Source of the DNA: Nostoc sphaeroides
GTDB taxonomy: Bacteria > Cyanobacteriota > Cyanobacteriia > Cyanobacteriales > Nostocaceae
NCBI RefSeq assembly: GCF_003443655.1
Contig: NZ_CP031941.1
Location: 2,103,501 to 2,167,500 of the forward strand
Direction: 5' to 3'
DNA length: 64,000 bases
The position numbers and the translations under genes were made by a program. This document shows, piece after piece, positions 55,166 through 64,000 of the stretch. The notes beneath the pieces are model-generated. The model made no database searches and was not told the DNA's origin. It saw nothing but the letters and a program-made list of their open reading frames with translations. The stretch's first letter is position 1. Every line of letters begins with the position of its first letter.

Positions 55166-55660
55166 ATGAGTGCATCAAAGACAGTCCAACAATTGCAAGC
55201 ACAATCGGTGAATTCTGAAAACTTTCGGCGTTATGGACAGGTGATTTTTGCAAGTCTTGATGGCAAAGCTTACGATGTGGAAGATGCCCAATTAAACCTG
55301 CATAACGGGATTCCCCGATTTTATATTATGCAGTTGGAGAAGAGAGGGCGAAAGTTTCACAAAATTACTCGCCATGTGCGATGTACTCAATGTCTGGGTT
55401 CTTTAGAAGGGAAGGATTGGTTAATTGCAGTTTGTCCTCCTAATAATGATGTGAATGAACCAGCATTAGAAGAGATTGCTGCTTTCCGTATTCCGGGGAA
55501 TTGTTTTATTAAGCTACATGAGGGTACTTGGCACGCTGGCCCCCATTTTGACCATGAATCTGTAGATTTTTATAATTTAGAACTAGCTGACACAAATGTG
55601 GTCGATCATTTCACCCATGATTTTCTCAAGAGTCATCAATTAGAGTTTGAGATGGTTTAG
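55166..55660 (+). CDS. Ureidoglycolate lyase (AllA)-family protein
   Basis: 164 residues. AllA/cupin-like pattern: SENFRRYGQVIFASLDG, RFYIMQLEKRGRKFHKITRH, IAAFRIPGNCFIKLHEGTWHAGPHF. The family contains ureidoglycolate lyase, the last step of purine-ring nitrogen recovery; here RHVRCTQCLGSLEGKDWLIAV stands where AllA has its substrate loop. No allantoinase genes adjoin it (the hydantoinase-like gene is 40 kb away). May serve another role. Downstream are ATTGGGG heptamers (55687-55715). Confidence 0.72.
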   Translation: MSASKTVQQLQAQSVNSENFRRYGQVIFASLDGKAYDVEDAQLNLHNGIPRFYIMQLEKRGRKFHKITRHVRCTQCLGSLEGKDWLIAVCPPNNDVNEPALEEIAAFRIPGNCFIKLHEGTWHAGPHFDHESVDFYNLELADTNVVDHFTHDFLKSHQLEFEMV

Positions 55661-55780
55661 GTGAGATTGGGTTAAATAAATTATATTGGGGATTGGGGAT
55701 TGGGGATTGGGTATTGGGAAAACTCTTTCCTAGTCCCTAGTCAACTTAAAGTTTACTTTATAAATCATCTCTTATTATTC

Positions 55781-56941
55781 TTAATTACTAAAAATTTGAT
55801 ACCGCTTTGTAAATTGTCTTTTAAGCATTTTAAGCTTTTTGAGGATATATGCAGGCAGGAATCCAAACATCAAAGAAATCAGTTGATGCGAATATACTTG
55901 TATAGTATAGTGTGGGCGTTTATCCATCTTCCAATTGTCATACCAAGGAAAATCACTAATTAGATTAATCTCGTCAACTTTATCCTCATAAGCTGACTTA
56001 ACTACTTGTTCAAAAAGTATAGTGCCAGGAGAAAATTTGGAATAACTCTCATCGTAAGCCAGCTTCCAAATAATGGTTGAACGCTTCAACTTAATCGCTA
56101 AATTGATTGCGATTGTCTTCCCTTCAGCTTCAAGTAATTGCCATTCAAGCCAACCAGCTTCTGATAATCGGCGTGTAAGATTTGTGTAAAATGATATATC
56201 TGTTGATGAACTTGCAATTAATTTTCCTCTAGTTCTTTTCCAACTGGCAGCTTCCACTTCTATTAATTGAGGTAAATGTTTTTCAGTGGCGTCGCTTCCT
56301 TTGAGGAAAATAGTTTTCACCCCTTCTAGTTGATAAAGTTTCTTTCCCGATCTTTTGATAGTACTTTTTAAATTACCACTGAGGTTTTTTCGATATTCAT
56401 CAAAACAGCCAGTTATTTTTAAGTGAGCTCCCATCATCCAATCAAGCTCTTTAATGAGGATAATATGTGACATCCCTTCTAAAGCAGCAATAGTCGGTGA
56501 ATTCTCCGGTAAACGGTTAAATACCATGCCCAGATGATGGGGACAAAATTGCCTCGCAGCATCAATAAGGACTGGAATAATTATATTTTCAAGCCCCAAT
56601 GCGGCTACAATATCAAGCGAACATGATTGTGAAGACCTACGTGTAACTAAGAACGAAAAATTGAATCCAAAGAACCTCTTTGGAGTTACAATTAGCGGCA
56701 AAACACCTACTAGCTCAGAATCATTATAAGCAAATACACAAAACCATGATTCGTCAACTTCCACATAGTGTTCAAAATATGATGATACCCATGCATAGGA
56801 TGTCATTGGTAACTGTTGAGTAGATTCAAAAACAAGCTGATTCCAACTGTCTGCATGGAGCTTGAGTTCTTCAAGGTTTTCAGCAATCTGTATTTTTAAT
56901 TTTTCCTTAGTTAATAATTTTGATTGTGTTAATGCTACCAT
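55781..56941 (-). CDS. GNAT/FemAB-like (BioF2/CelD) acyltransferase
   Basis: 386 residues with the two-lobed GNAT arrangement of acetyltransf_6 proteins: N-lobe WNQLVFESTQQLPMTSYAWV, FCVFAYNDSELVGVLPLIV; C-lobe FDEYRKNLSGNLKSTIKRS, EVEAASWKRTRGKL, GKTIAINLAIKLKRSTIIWKLAYDESYSKFSPGTIL. Such proteins often act in exopolysaccharide or cellulose loci. Single gene here; substrate unknown. No membrane segments. Confidence 0.75.
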   Translation of the reverse strand: MVALTQSKLLTKEKLKIQIAENLEELKLHADSWNQLVFESTQQLPMTSYAWVSSYFEHYVEVDESWFCVFAYNDSELVGVLPLIVTPKRFFGFNFSFLVTRRSSQSCSLDIVAALGLENIIIPVLIDAARQFCPHHLGMVFNRLPENSPTIAALEGMSHIILIKELDWMMGAHLKITGCFDEYRKNLSGNLKSTIKRSGKKLYQLEGVKTIFLKGSDATEKHLPQLIEVEAASWKRTRGKLIASSSTDISFYTNLTRRLSEAGWLEWQLLEAEGKTIAINLAIKLKRSTIIWKLAYDESYSKFSPGTILFEQVVKSAYEDKVDEINLISDFPWYDNWKMDKRPHYTIQVYSHQLISLMFGFLPAYILKKLKMLKRQFTKRYQIFSN

Positions 56942-57050
56942 AGTGATAAATCTCTAATTGCCAAGTTTTTGTAAGCAATATTGTACATTAGAATACACTG
57001 AGGATTTAGTATAATCCATCGGGGAGAATTAATTCGCGCTATAAACAACT

Positions 57051-58133
57051 TTAAGCTGCATCAGTTAATCCCAAAGAAGGAACCAAAATTTGTCCGTTGT
57101 AACCTGCTTGGTTGTATTGTTCAAGGACATGAGTTGCAATACCTTTGCTTTCACCCGATCTAACCAAAGCTACACTTGCTCCCCCAAAGCCTGCACCCGT
57201 CAGTCTTGCACCAAACACCCCTTCTGTTTTCTGCAAAATCTCTACCAACCTATCTAGGGCTGGTACTGAAACTTCGTAATCATCTCGCAAGCTGGCGTGG
57301 GAAGCGTTCATCAATTCACCAAAGCGTTCAGATGTTACTCCCTGCAAAACCTCCAAGACGCGGTTATTTTCTGTAACTACATGACGGGCACGACGCTGTA
57401 GTGGTTCGGGTAATGTTTTTGTTACATTAACATCAGTAATATCTCGCAATGCTTTAACTTTGAGCGATCGCGCCGCTTCTTCACACTCAGCCCGACGCTG
57501 GTTATAACCGCTACCTGCAAGTGTGCGGGGTACACCGCTATCAATAACCAAAATCTCCGCTTTTTCAGGCAAAGGCATCACGCGGCGTTCTAAAGTCCGT
57601 GTATCTAAAAACAAGATATGTTCAGTATCAGCCAAACTAGAAGCCATCTGATCCATGATGCCGCATTGTACGCCAGCATATTGAATTTCTGCTTGCTGGG
57701 CGAATTGGGCGATTTCAACATCATCAATGGGAAGGTTCAGAAGTTGGCGTAATGCCCGGAGGGTTGCCACTTCCAAAGCTGCGCTGCTAGATAAACCTGA
57801 ACCCATCGGAACCGAAGATTTGACGTAGACACAAAGTGATGGTATTGTATATCCTGCTTTTTGCAAAAGCTCAATACAGCCAAAAATATAACTGGCGAAT
57901 CCAGAGGGCGTATGATTGATATCTGAAATGCTCACTTGCTCGTTGAGATTTTCCGAGTAAAAGTGATGTTGGCTATCGCTACTAAAACCTAGCTGTACCA
58001 TTGTACTTTGAGGAATCGCAGTTGGAAGAACGAAGCCATCGTTATAATCGGTATGTTCGCCTAGTAAATTTACTCTTCCTGGCGCACTAGCTTGAGTTTC
58101 AGGTGGTTTACCGAATACTTGTTGAAAATCCAT
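57051..58133 (-). CDS. galK: Galactokinase
   Basis: 360 residues, GHMP kinase. [21 protein letters not shown] (galactokinase signature, about residues 17-37), ATP loop [17 protein letters not shown] (about 108-124), [10 protein letters not shown] with the catalytic Asp, and [16 protein letters not shown] near the end. Phosphorylates galactose at C1. ATG at 58133 lies 5 bp after an M24 peptidase-like gene on the same strand, so they form an operon; galT lies further upstream in the same direction. Confidence 0.95.
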   Translation of the reverse strand: MDFQQVFGKPPETQASAPGRVNLLGEHTDYNDGFVLPTAIPQSTMVQLGFSSDSQHHFYSENLNEQVSISDINHTPSGFASYIFGCIELLQKAGYTIPSLCVYVKSSVPMGSGLSSSAALEVATLRALRQLLNLPIDDVEIAQFAQQAEIQYAGVQCGIMDQMASSLADTEHILFLDTRTLERRVMPLPEKAEILVIDSGVPRTLAGSGYNQRRAECEEAARSLKVKALRDITDVNVTKTLPEPLQRRARHVVTENNRVLEVLQGVTSERFGELMNASHASLRDDYEVSVPALDRLVEILQKTEGVFGARLTGAGFGGASVALVRSGESKGIATHVLEQYNQAGYNGQILVPSLGLTDAA

Positions 58134-58138
58134 AATTA

Positions 58139-59227
58139 TTAATTATATAAAGGTACAGGGCGCAATCTTCCTTCTACCTCAACATTAGGGAAATTTTGAT
58201 CAAAAGTCAGATTTTCCAACTTTCCATCTTTCAAAATTACAAAAGTATCTTCAACCTTTGCCCCAGTTAAACTGGGATTCCAAGCAACAGCAATACCTTC
58301 TGCCAAAGCATCAGTAGTGGTTGGATTTGCTACGATTTCTCGCGCTAAATATCCAGTAGTTCCTCCCTGGTGATGTTCACGGATGGCATTAGGAAATCCA
58401 TGCTGCTCATAAGCCTGAGCTAGCGCGTGATAAACTGTGTCCAAAGTGGTTCCAGGTTGGCACAAATTCAAAACTACTGCTTCTATTTCGCGCACATGGG
58501 AATGCAATTCTGCCCGTTCGTCTGAGAGCTTACCAAAACAAACAAATCGCGTCAAATTTGCATACAAACCGTAACCTCTAGCGCAAAACACTAGCATCGC
58601 TTGCCGTCCAATCTGTTCTGCTGTGGGTGTAGCATGACGGTATAGCGGTAAACGCCTCTCACCCGCTACCAGTGTCAACGCCGGATGTAAGCCTTGCGCC
58701 CATAATGCCTCTGCACCCGCACCCGCTAACTGATATTCTGTCCAAGTTGGCTTGGCAACTTTGAGTACTTCTGTCATTGCCTGACTAGCTTTTTGCCCAA
58801 CTTGGCGATATCGCTCTAATTCACTTGACATCATTACCCGTTTATGCAATTGCAGAGATGGGGGTAATGGCTGTTCTAAATTGGAGATGGGGCGATCGCT
58901 AATTACTTTCCCTCCGCCAGTTGCATCACGAACAAAAGACTCACGGGCAGCACCATCAGCCCAAGGGTTCACATACACCTTAAAATTAGCAGGCAGTTCT
59001 TCATCCTGAAGACGTTGCGCTTCAATTTCATCCGTCAATACCCAAGCATCTTCAGTAGTTATTAATACTTCTGCTACGCCACTTTCAGCAGTAAGCAGCA
59101 CGGTGTTAGAAGCGCCAGCCGTCGCCCAGGCAAACCAGTCTGTACCGCGCAAGCGCACGCCTTGCACTTCGGTTTCACGCAAAGTTTGCCTGATTAACTC
59201 TAGTTTTTTGGAGACTTCTTCGTTCAT
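58139..59227 (-). CDS. M24-family peptidase homologue (aminopeptidase P/creatinase fold)
   Basis: 362 residues. N-terminal creatinase-like domain ([38 protein letters not shown]) and C-terminal pita-bread part ([67 protein letters not shown]). The canonical metal ligands D-D-H-E-E are only partly visible (His in HHQGG, Asp/Glu in KVEDTFV), so it may be a non-peptidase member. Translationally close to galK; a role in galactose metabolism is not evident. Confidence 0.8.
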   Translation of the reverse strand: MNEEVSKKLELIRQTLRETEVQGVRLRGTDWFAWATAGASNTVLLTAESGVAEVLITTEDAWVLTDEIEAQRLQDEELPANFKVYVNPWADGAARESFVRDATGGGKVISDRPISNLEQPLPPSLQLHKRVMMSSELERYRQVGQKASQAMTEVLKVAKPTWTEYQLAGAGAEALWAQGLHPALTLVAGERRLPLYRHATPTAEQIGRQAMLVFCARGYGLYANLTRFVCFGKLSDERAELHSHVREIEAVVLNLCQPGTTLDTVYHALAQAYEQHGFPNAIREHHQGGTTGYLAREIVANPTTTDALAEGIAVAWNPSLTGAKVEDTFVILKDGKLENLTFDQNFPNVEVEGRLRPVPLYN

Positions 59228-59385
59228 AGGAAAAACACGGATAGATACAGATGATTATCAAACTTATCTGCGTCGGTCTGCGTCTGTCTGAGGTTGGTAT
59301 TCCAAATGGTACACTAGCGATCGCTATTACCCCAGATTACTCAACAATAGTGATATGGCAGTGTATCAATTGTATTAATCTATAT

Positions 59386-59781
59386 CTAATTTTCTAACCA
59401 GTTCTCTAATTGTAAGTTATCAATATTACTAAAATCTTTGATGTTATTAGTCACGAGAATATCATTGCGAGAACGAGCAACAGCAGCAATTAACGCATCT
59501 AATTCTCCAGTTGGTTTACCAATATTTTTGAGTTCGCTTTGAATCTTGCCAAATTCAGTAGCTGCTTCTAAATCAAATGGTTCTATGGGTAATAGCTCAG
59601 TAAACTGCTGCAAATTTTCCAGATTCTTGGACATCTGTTGAGAATAGTAAACGCCTTTATAAAGTTCAGCAACTATAATTGTTGATAGATAACATTGGCT
59701 AAAGTAGCGATTAAATTTTTTCACTGCTTGAGGGTTTTCTTTGAGAAGTGCAATGCAAATGTTAGTATCTAACAGATACAT
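59386..59781 (-). CDS. vapC: VapC-type PIN-domain toxin
   Basis: 131 residues. MYLLDTNICIALLKENPQAV with first Asp, TIIVAELYKGVYYS with Glu, GELDALIAAVARSR with Asp, and ILVTNNIKDFSNI closing the PIN site. Ribonuclease toxin. Its ATG overlaps the antitoxin stop by one base. Lies between the galK operon and a nuclease gene; looks intact. Confidence 0.92.
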   Translation of the reverse strand: MYLLDTNICIALLKENPQAVKKFNRYFSQCYLSTIIVAELYKGVYYSQQMSKNLENLQQFTELLPIEPFDLEAATEFGKIQSELKNIGKPTGELDALIAAVARSRNDILVTNNIKDFSNIDNLQLENWLEN

Positions 59782-60068
59782 TAGCTGTTATCCTGATTAT
59801 CAATTGAGTCTATGTTTCTACCTTGGTAAGTATGACGTTCTTGGTCAATCTCTACAAATATTTCTGTTAAATCTGGTTGATTTTTCCACACTCCAAATAA
59901 TTTATTTAATTTAGCTAATCTCTCTTCTTCTGTTAAATTAACTTTTGGTTCGCATATTTTATTTTCAATAAATTCTAAGTCTATAATTATTTCTGTTCCA
60001 TCTGGAATGTTATTTAATTGCTCTAATATTTCTATATTTTGACCGCGTTTTATTCCTCTGACTTTCAT
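59781..60068 (-). CDS. Antitoxin of the VapBC pair
   Basis: 95 residues from ATG 60068, chosen for GGAG 9 bases upstream; the frame is open to 60134 but without a site. N-terminus MKVRGIKRGQNIEILEQL with IPDGTEIIIDLEF resembles the AbrB/SpoVT-like or DUF104-type DNA-binding half of small antitoxins; C-terminus LAKLNKLFGVWKNQPDLTEIF would bind the toxin. Probably autorepressing. Confidence 0.78.
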   Translation of the reverse strand: MKVRGIKRGQNIEILEQLNNIPDGTEIIIDLEFIENKICEPKVNLTEEERLAKLNKLFGVWKNQPDLTEIFVEIDQERHTYQGRNIDSIDNQDNS

Positions 60069-60174
60069 TTTATTTTCTCCTTGATATTTTGACACATTAT
60101 CATTGTAAAATCTAGATTTCATCCTTTGTTTCATATTCTGTATGAAAATGAATTTTAAAAGGCTCTGCCTTTAG

Positions 60175-60245
60175 TGACAGCAGAGGCAGAGCCTCTATAA
60201 TTGTATTCCCAGTCTGAGACTGGGAACGAGATAATAAATTTTAAC
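60175..60245. repeat. Dispersed palindromes (GAGGCAGAGCCTC; TTCCCAGTCTGAGACTGGGAA)
   Basis: Two palindromes in tandem just upstream of the antitoxin gene: GCAGAGGCAGAGCCTCT (60181-60197) and CCCAGTCTGAGACTGGGA (60210-60227). Typical small dispersed repeats of Nostoc; may act as a bidirectional terminator between the antitoxin promoter and the nuclease gene end. Confidence 0.6.
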
Positions 60246-60288
60246 GGGTACGTTATTAAGGCACGCTACTTGCTGAGGTTATTTAACT

Positions 60289-61185
60289 TCAATTAATGTC
60301 ATGTGAACAATATATTTTCCCTTTAAAAGCAGCTTGCTTTCTTGCATGTTCTAATAATTGCTGAAATGTATAAATACCAGATATAACATTCATTAGATGA
60401 ATACCATCTAAAAGAAGTACCTTAATATTTTTACCTGTGGTTAAAGAAGATAACGCGTCTTCAGAATAACCATTCATTGCAATAAATAATCCAAAGGATT
60501 GCATCTTACCTTCTACTTTCATATAAAGACTGGAAATATGGCTTTGATTAACTTGCTCTGCAATCCACTTTAATTCGACTAGATAATAATAAGCATCATA
60601 TTTAATAGCTCCGTCTATTTGCTCTCCTACTATTTTGAACGAATCTTCCACAGGAATACCACTTATCCTCATCAAATTAGAGAAGATTTTTTCTAATTCA
60701 TAACCTCTTTTTTGTGGAGGGAATTTATAAGACTCAATAAAACGCTCTTTTAAGCGTGATTGTTGAGAATAATAATCTTCCTTTTTTTCTTCTTGTTCTT
60801 TATATTCTTTCTTTTCTTGTTCCCTTTTCTGACGAGCTATTATTTCTTTTAACTTAATACTACTATTTTTACTTATTTCTATTTTATGCTTATTATCTTC
60901 TGGCTCAAAGTTTTCTCTTTCTATCAAAATCCTTACAAAATTTCGTGATATTTCGAGCCTTCTATCATAATGAAAATTACGTAATTCTTCATAAAGTAAA
61001 TCCATTAATCGTCTTTTTGTCAGAGATTTACCTTCGCTATTAGTCCTGGAAAACAAATCTTCGCATACTGGAGACGGAACTCCTGAATTTAACCAAGTTT
61101 TTTTAAGATGGGCTTTATACCAATACAGATTAGAGATACCTGATTTAATCAGGAGTTCAACTTCTTCGCTAAATACATCTAACAT
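60289..61185 (-). CDS. PD-(D/E)XK restriction-endonuclease-like protein
   Basis: 298 residues. N-terminal helical part (to ~110), a highly charged coiled coil (about 112-150, EIIARQKREQEKKEYKEQEE), then a nuclease-like core: E163/E165 in GYELEKIFSNLM, D191 in VGEQIDGAIKYDAYY, and E204-x-K206 in YLVELKWIAEQ, the D...ExK signature with a preceding Glu as in Mrr-type enzymes. No methyltransferase neighbour, so it is not a classical restriction-modification system. Could be a solitary defence nuclease. Sits in the middle of the galactose gene region beside VapBC. Confidence 0.78.
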   Translation of the reverse strand: MLDVFSEEVELLIKSGISNLYWYKAHLKKTWLNSGVPSPVCEDLFSRTNSEGKSLTKRRLMDLLYEELRNFHYDRRLEISRNFVRILIERENFEPEDNKHKIEISKNSSIKLKEIIARQKREQEKKEYKEQEEKKEDYYSQQSRLKERFIESYKFPPQKRGYELEKIFSNLMRISGIPVEDSFKIVGEQIDGAIKYDAYYYLVELKWIAEQVNQSHISSLYMKVEGKMQSFGLFIAMNGYSEDALSSLTTGKNIKVLLLDGIHLMNVISGIYTFQQLLEHARKQAAFKGKIYCSHDIN

Positions 61186-61522
61186 TCGTAAAAATCCTAT
61201 TTTCAGTTTCTTTTTGTTAATTCCTTAAAATAAATTTATGTTTAACAACGAAAATACTTTATCTTTTGTATAAAAAAGATTATATACAGATGTATTATTA
61301 AGCGTATATATGTAATCACTCCGGTTAACCGTATATAGTATTACCTGTTAACAGAATTCCTAACGTTGGCAAGTAGTTCACATAAAAAACTGATTTTTAA
61401 AGCCTCATATTGCGTAACAATAATTACCAGTATATATTAACTAAACTGTATTGGGATATCAATTTTGAATTTGAGGCGCATACTTTATGAAATGCGCCTT
61501 TTATCAGTTGCCTATTTTCTCT
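61186..61522. other. Intergenic region with solo MITE end and hairpin
   Basis: AT-rich. Contains a lone family A right end, TTAACTAAACTGTATTGG (61437-61454), and a hairpin AGGCGCAT...ATGCGCCT (61473-61480/61491-61498), placed just downstream of galT and probably its terminator. No gene. Confidence 0.45.
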
Positions 61523-62623
61523 TTATGCGGAAATTGGCATTTCAATATCTACAGCCACAGCCTGTAGCTCCTTCGCTTTCTCCTCCGGTAAAGCATCATT
61601 GGCAAACATCCCTGCTGCAAGTTCAGTTCCCGCTAGATACTTCAGCCTTTCGCTTGTTCGATATGGTGGAAAAAACTCGGCGTGTAAATGCGCTTCGGGA
61701 TGCGCTAAACCGTCAGTTGGTGCTTGGAACCAAGCCATCAAGTAAGGAAATGGACGATTCCACAAGCCGTCATACTTGAGAGTGACAGTTTTTAATGCCT
61801 TAGCAAGTCCCCAACGTTGCTGTGGGGTAAGATCCATAAAAGTGCCAACTGGCTCTTTTGGTGCTATCCAAACTTCATAGGGGTAACGAGCGCATACCGG
61901 GACAAATGCGATCGCATACTCATCTTGATAAATAATCCGTTGATTGTCTGCAATTTCCTTCTGAATCAAGTCTTGCAGTAAACCCCGCCGATGTTTTTCA
62001 TAATACTCCTGCTGCATTGACAGCATCCGCGCCGGCACAGGCGGTGTAAAAGGATAGGCGTAAATTTGCCCGTGGGGATGGTGCAATGTTACACCCACCT
62101 CTACACCTTTATTTTCAAATGGCAGCACGTACTGAATTTGGGAATTTGCTCCTAATACGCGGGTGCGATCGCCCCACACTTGCAACAGCAAATCAAGGTG
62201 TTCCAATTCCAGAGAACTAAGGGAAGCTTGGGCATTTTGAGCAAAAACCACCACTTCACACGCCCCATTTGCAGGCAATGTTTCCACAATACACTCCGGT
62301 GGGTTGTGTGCCGTTTGAGCCATTGAGGGAAAGCGATTATCAAACACCGCTACATCATACTTACCTGGGGGAAGTTCTGTAGGAAACTCCGGTTTAGTAG
62401 TGGGTGCAAGGGGGTTATATTCCGGGGGTGGCATGAAAGTCCGCCCTTGACGGTGAGAAGCGTAAGCAACCCATTCGCCGCGTAAAGGATGCCAGCGCAG
62501 GTGGGGATTTGCCTGCACTGGTTCATTACTAGGGCTAGTGGCGATGATATTATCGGCAATCGGGTATCGACTATATAAGGTCAGTGGGCGACCATCCGGC
62601 TTTAACAGCTTGTGGGAGTACAT
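61523..62623 (-). CDS. galT: Galactose-1-phosphate uridylyltransferase
   Basis: 366 residues. The catalytic HPHGQ motif is in [15 protein letters not shown] (about residues 177-191), RHGR-like region [16 protein letters not shown] and FDNRFPSMA at the uridine site; C-terminal [26 protein letters not shown] carries the other His. Exchanges UMP between glucose and galactose 1-phosphates. The ATG (62623) lies inside the end of the upstream glycoside hydrolase gene (22-bp overlap), implying coupled translation. Confidence 0.95.
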   Translation of the reverse strand: MYSHKLLKPDGRPLTLYSRYPIADNIIATSPSNEPVQANPHLRWHPLRGEWVAYASHRQGRTFMPPPEYNPLAPTTKPEFPTELPPGKYDVAVFDNRFPSMAQTAHNPPECIVETLPANGACEVVVFAQNAQASLSSLELEHLDLLLQVWGDRTRVLGANSQIQYVLPFENKGVEVGVTLHHPHGQIYAYPFTPPVPARMLSMQQEYYEKHRRGLLQDLIQKEIADNQRIIYQDEYAIAFVPVCARYPYEVWIAPKEPVGTFMDLTPQQRWGLAKALKTVTLKYDGLWNRPFPYLMAWFQAPTDGLAHPEAHLHAEFFPPYRTSERLKYLAGTELAAGMFANDALPEEKAKELQAVAVDIEMPISA

Positions 62624-64000
62624 AAACCTTGTCCTGAGAGGGTTGCAGCGCGGATCGCCTCAATGGGAAATTTCGGGGTGCGATCGGCGTATAATAAACC
62701 GTTAGCTTCTTGGAAAGTATCTGTTAATTGGGTGTAGCAAAATCCGCTAAATAGCTCGATATCATTAATCGTTAGAAGCAGAGAAGCGTATTTCATTTCT
62801 AGCTCGGAAATATTGGAGCAACGCTCATATCCCCAAGCTTTATCTGCATCGGGGTTATCAACAGGGGCATAGGCAATACCACCAAACTCAGTCAGCATCA
62901 CTGGCTGTCCCTGATGGGGAAAGTTATCCAGTGTCAGGATGCGCCCTCCAGGACGCTTCCGGTCAAACAAATCTGATAGCTTCACTTCTGGCCCATAGCG
63001 ATGACCTAATCGTTGTGCGTGGGTGTCGTAGTCATGAATAGCCAGAATATCTGTATCCGTACTTTCCCAGCCATCGTTGGCAATCACTGGGCGGCTCGGA
63101 TCGAGAGTCTTAGTTAAGTGATACATTGCTAAAACGTAGTTTCGGTGAGCCGCAGTCTCAACCAAATTCGGAACTCCCCAGGATTCATTAAACGTTACCC
63201 AAGCTACGATACAGGGGTGGCTGATATCTCGCTTAATCACCTCAGCCCACTCTCGCGTCGTGCGTTCCACAGCTTTCGGTGTGAAACGATATGCACTGGG
63301 CATCTCCTCCCATACTAACAACCCCAGCTTATCTGCCCAATATAAAAATCGCGGGTCTTCAATTTTCTGGTGCTTACGGACTCCGTTAAAACCCATTGCT
63401 TTGGTGAGTTCAACATCGCGGCGCAATGCGCCATCGTCCGGTGCTGTCATTAGCGAATCTGGCCAGTAGCCTTGATCGAGAACTAAGCGCAAATAATAAG
63501 GACGACCATTGAGCATAAAGCGATCGCGCTGTATCCCCACAGTCCGCATTGCTGTATAGGATTTTGCTTCATCCAAAAGCTCATTGTTATGCCAAAGTTC
63601 AATGTGGGCATCCATTAGAGTGGGCTTTTCTGGACTCCACAGCAATTCGTTGCGGTAGTCGTCGATACCTGGATCGGAAAGGGAGATGCGACGCCCAATT
63701 TCTCCGTTAAACACTTCATAAGTATCGTTTGCTAGCACGTTATTGCCAATGCTCAGTTTTACCTTGATTTGGATACCAGCAGGCGCATCACCTGCGATCG
63801 CAGCATAACAACCAACTTCCCACCGCTCGAAATCGGGACTCCACCGGATGTGATCGATGTAAGTTTTACCCACCCGCTCAATCCAGACTGTTTGCCAAAT
63901 ACCACTGGTGCGAGGATACCAAATACTGTGCGGTTCCAATTGCCAATCCTGCTTTCCTCTAGGCTTGGCAAGATCACCAGGATCATCCTGCGCCCAGACT
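62602..64000 (-). CDS. Glycoside hydrolase family 2 (beta-galactosidase/glucuronidase type), N-terminus outside window
   Basis: About 466 codons in view; the frame stays open to the end of the window (residues [17 protein letters not shown] precede [18 protein letters not shown]), so the start is beyond 64000. TIM-barrel part: [29 protein letters not shown], acid/base Glu in [14 protein letters not shown], nucleophile Glu in [12 protein letters not shown]. Releases a terminal beta-linked sugar, plausibly galactose given galT and galK downstream. No signal peptide can be assessed. Confidence 0.92.
   Translation of the reverse strand, partial: VWAQDDPGDLAKPRGKQDWQLEPHSIWYPRTSGIWQTVWIERVGKTYIDHIRWSPDFERWEVGCYAAIAGDAPAGIQIKVKLSIGNNVLANDTYEVFNGEIGRRISLSDPGIDDYRNELLWSPEKPTLMDAHIELWHNNELLDEAKSYTAMRTVGIQRDRFMLNGRPYYLRLVLDQGYWPDSLMTAPDDGALRRDVELTKAMGFNGVRKHQKIEDPRFLYWADKLGLLVWEEMPSAYRFTPKAVERTTREWAEVIKRDISHPCIVAWVTFNESWGVPNLVETAAHRNYVLAMYHLTKTLDPSRPVIANDGWESTDTDILAIHDYDTHAQRLGHRYGPEVKLSDLFDRKRPGGRILTLDNFPHQGQPVMLTEFGGIAYAPVDNPDADKAWGYERCSNISELEMKYASLLLTINDIELFSGFCYTQLTDTFQEANGLLYADRTPKFPIEAIRAATLSGQGLCTPTSC

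Noticed and set aside
55166-55660. Functional allantoin pathway linking the AllA-like gene and the hydantoinase-like gene at 12006
   Set aside because: The genes are 40 kb apart and no other allantoin genes are present; linkage would be speculation.
61465-61779. Plus-strand ORF of 104 residues
   Set aside because: Mostly antisense to galT; no independent support.
1-64000. tRNA, rRNA or prophage genes
   Set aside because: No cloverleaf with CCA-adjacent acceptor, no rRNA core words and no phage structural genes were noticed by eye; a covariance-model scan would be needed to exclude small RNAs.

Overview
The window is chromosomal DNA of a filamentous, heterocyst-type cyanobacterium of the Nostoc/Nostocales group. 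Direct signs are the many GCGATCGC (HIP1) octamers, heptanucleotide tandem repeats of the Nostoc STRR kind (for example CCCCACT, AGTTAGG, TGTTGAC), a pyruvate:flavodoxin oxidoreductase of NifJ type, a mycosporine-like amino acid (MAA) cluster in the order known from Nostoc punctiforme, and a very high load of short dispersed repeats. I saw no rRNA, tRNA or CRISPR array.

Layout. 1-2037: 3' part of a RelA/SpoT (p)ppGpp enzyme and an orphan C-terminal piece of a Type ISP-like restriction enzyme. 2481-7998: MAA sunscreen cluster (mysD on +, mysC, mysB and mysA on -), with a nested pair of MITEs between mysB and mysC. 8967-11371: a methyltransferase, a thermolysin/protealysin-type M4 peptidase and its likely inhibitor (emfourin family), with a four-unit hairpin array between peptidase and inhibitor. 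12006-16872: an uncharacterised metabolic neighbourhood (hydantoinase-like amidohydrolase, AspH-fold protein, arylmalonate decarboxylase/racemase-fold protein, double cupin, NTF2-like protein). 17505-19060: a solitary IS200/IS605-type TnpB element beside a broken acetyltransferase fragment. 19193-23777: a secreted PstS-like protein, then an acetyltransferase and two family 2 glycosyltransferases for exopolysaccharide. 23960-30683: conserved cyanobacterial proteins, cobU, a membrane glycosyltransferase, a GNAT acyltransferase and PRPP synthetase. 31289-33723: Ser/Thr kinase plus bioD, overlapping by one base. 33753-34883: a MITE followed directly by a 4 x 247-bp tandem array. 34999-40219: M20 amidohydrolase, VapBC-type pair, truncated kinase, class III aminotransferase and a DUF1338 (2-oxoadipate decarboxylase-type) enzyme. 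40435-43032: a 7-bladed FG-GAP/RTX surface protein built of near-identical 219-bp repeats. 44037-49582: a decayed second nifJ 3' end, a toxin-antitoxin pair whose toxin is broken by a 93-bp MITE, and intact nifJ. 50403-52994: a 4 x 402-bp repeat protein and a small secreted protein. 54031-56941: group 2 sigma factor, AllA-like protein, GNAT/FemAB-like protein. 57051-64000: a galactose (Leloir) region with galK, an M24 peptidase homologue, VapBC, a PD-(D/E)XK nuclease, galT and a family 2 glycoside hydrolase that runs off the end.

The most striking non-genic feature is a family of 103-152-bp miniature elements that share the same ends (CAATACRGTTCAGTTAAG-like) and are flanked by 9-bp target duplications, but carry three unrelated core modules. 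At least five complete copies can be read by eye, and fragments occur at several other sites. A second family (TAGGACTTACGCA ends, 5-bp duplications) has two copies, one nested in a third family inside the MAA locus and one breaking a toxin gene. Short tandem repeats have also entered coding regions in frame (four places in nifJ, one in the M20 hydrolase, the tail of a glycosyltransferase), and a longer dispersed repeat encodes a loop of a membrane glycosyltransferase. Repeat-driven remodelling of proteins is therefore a theme of this window.
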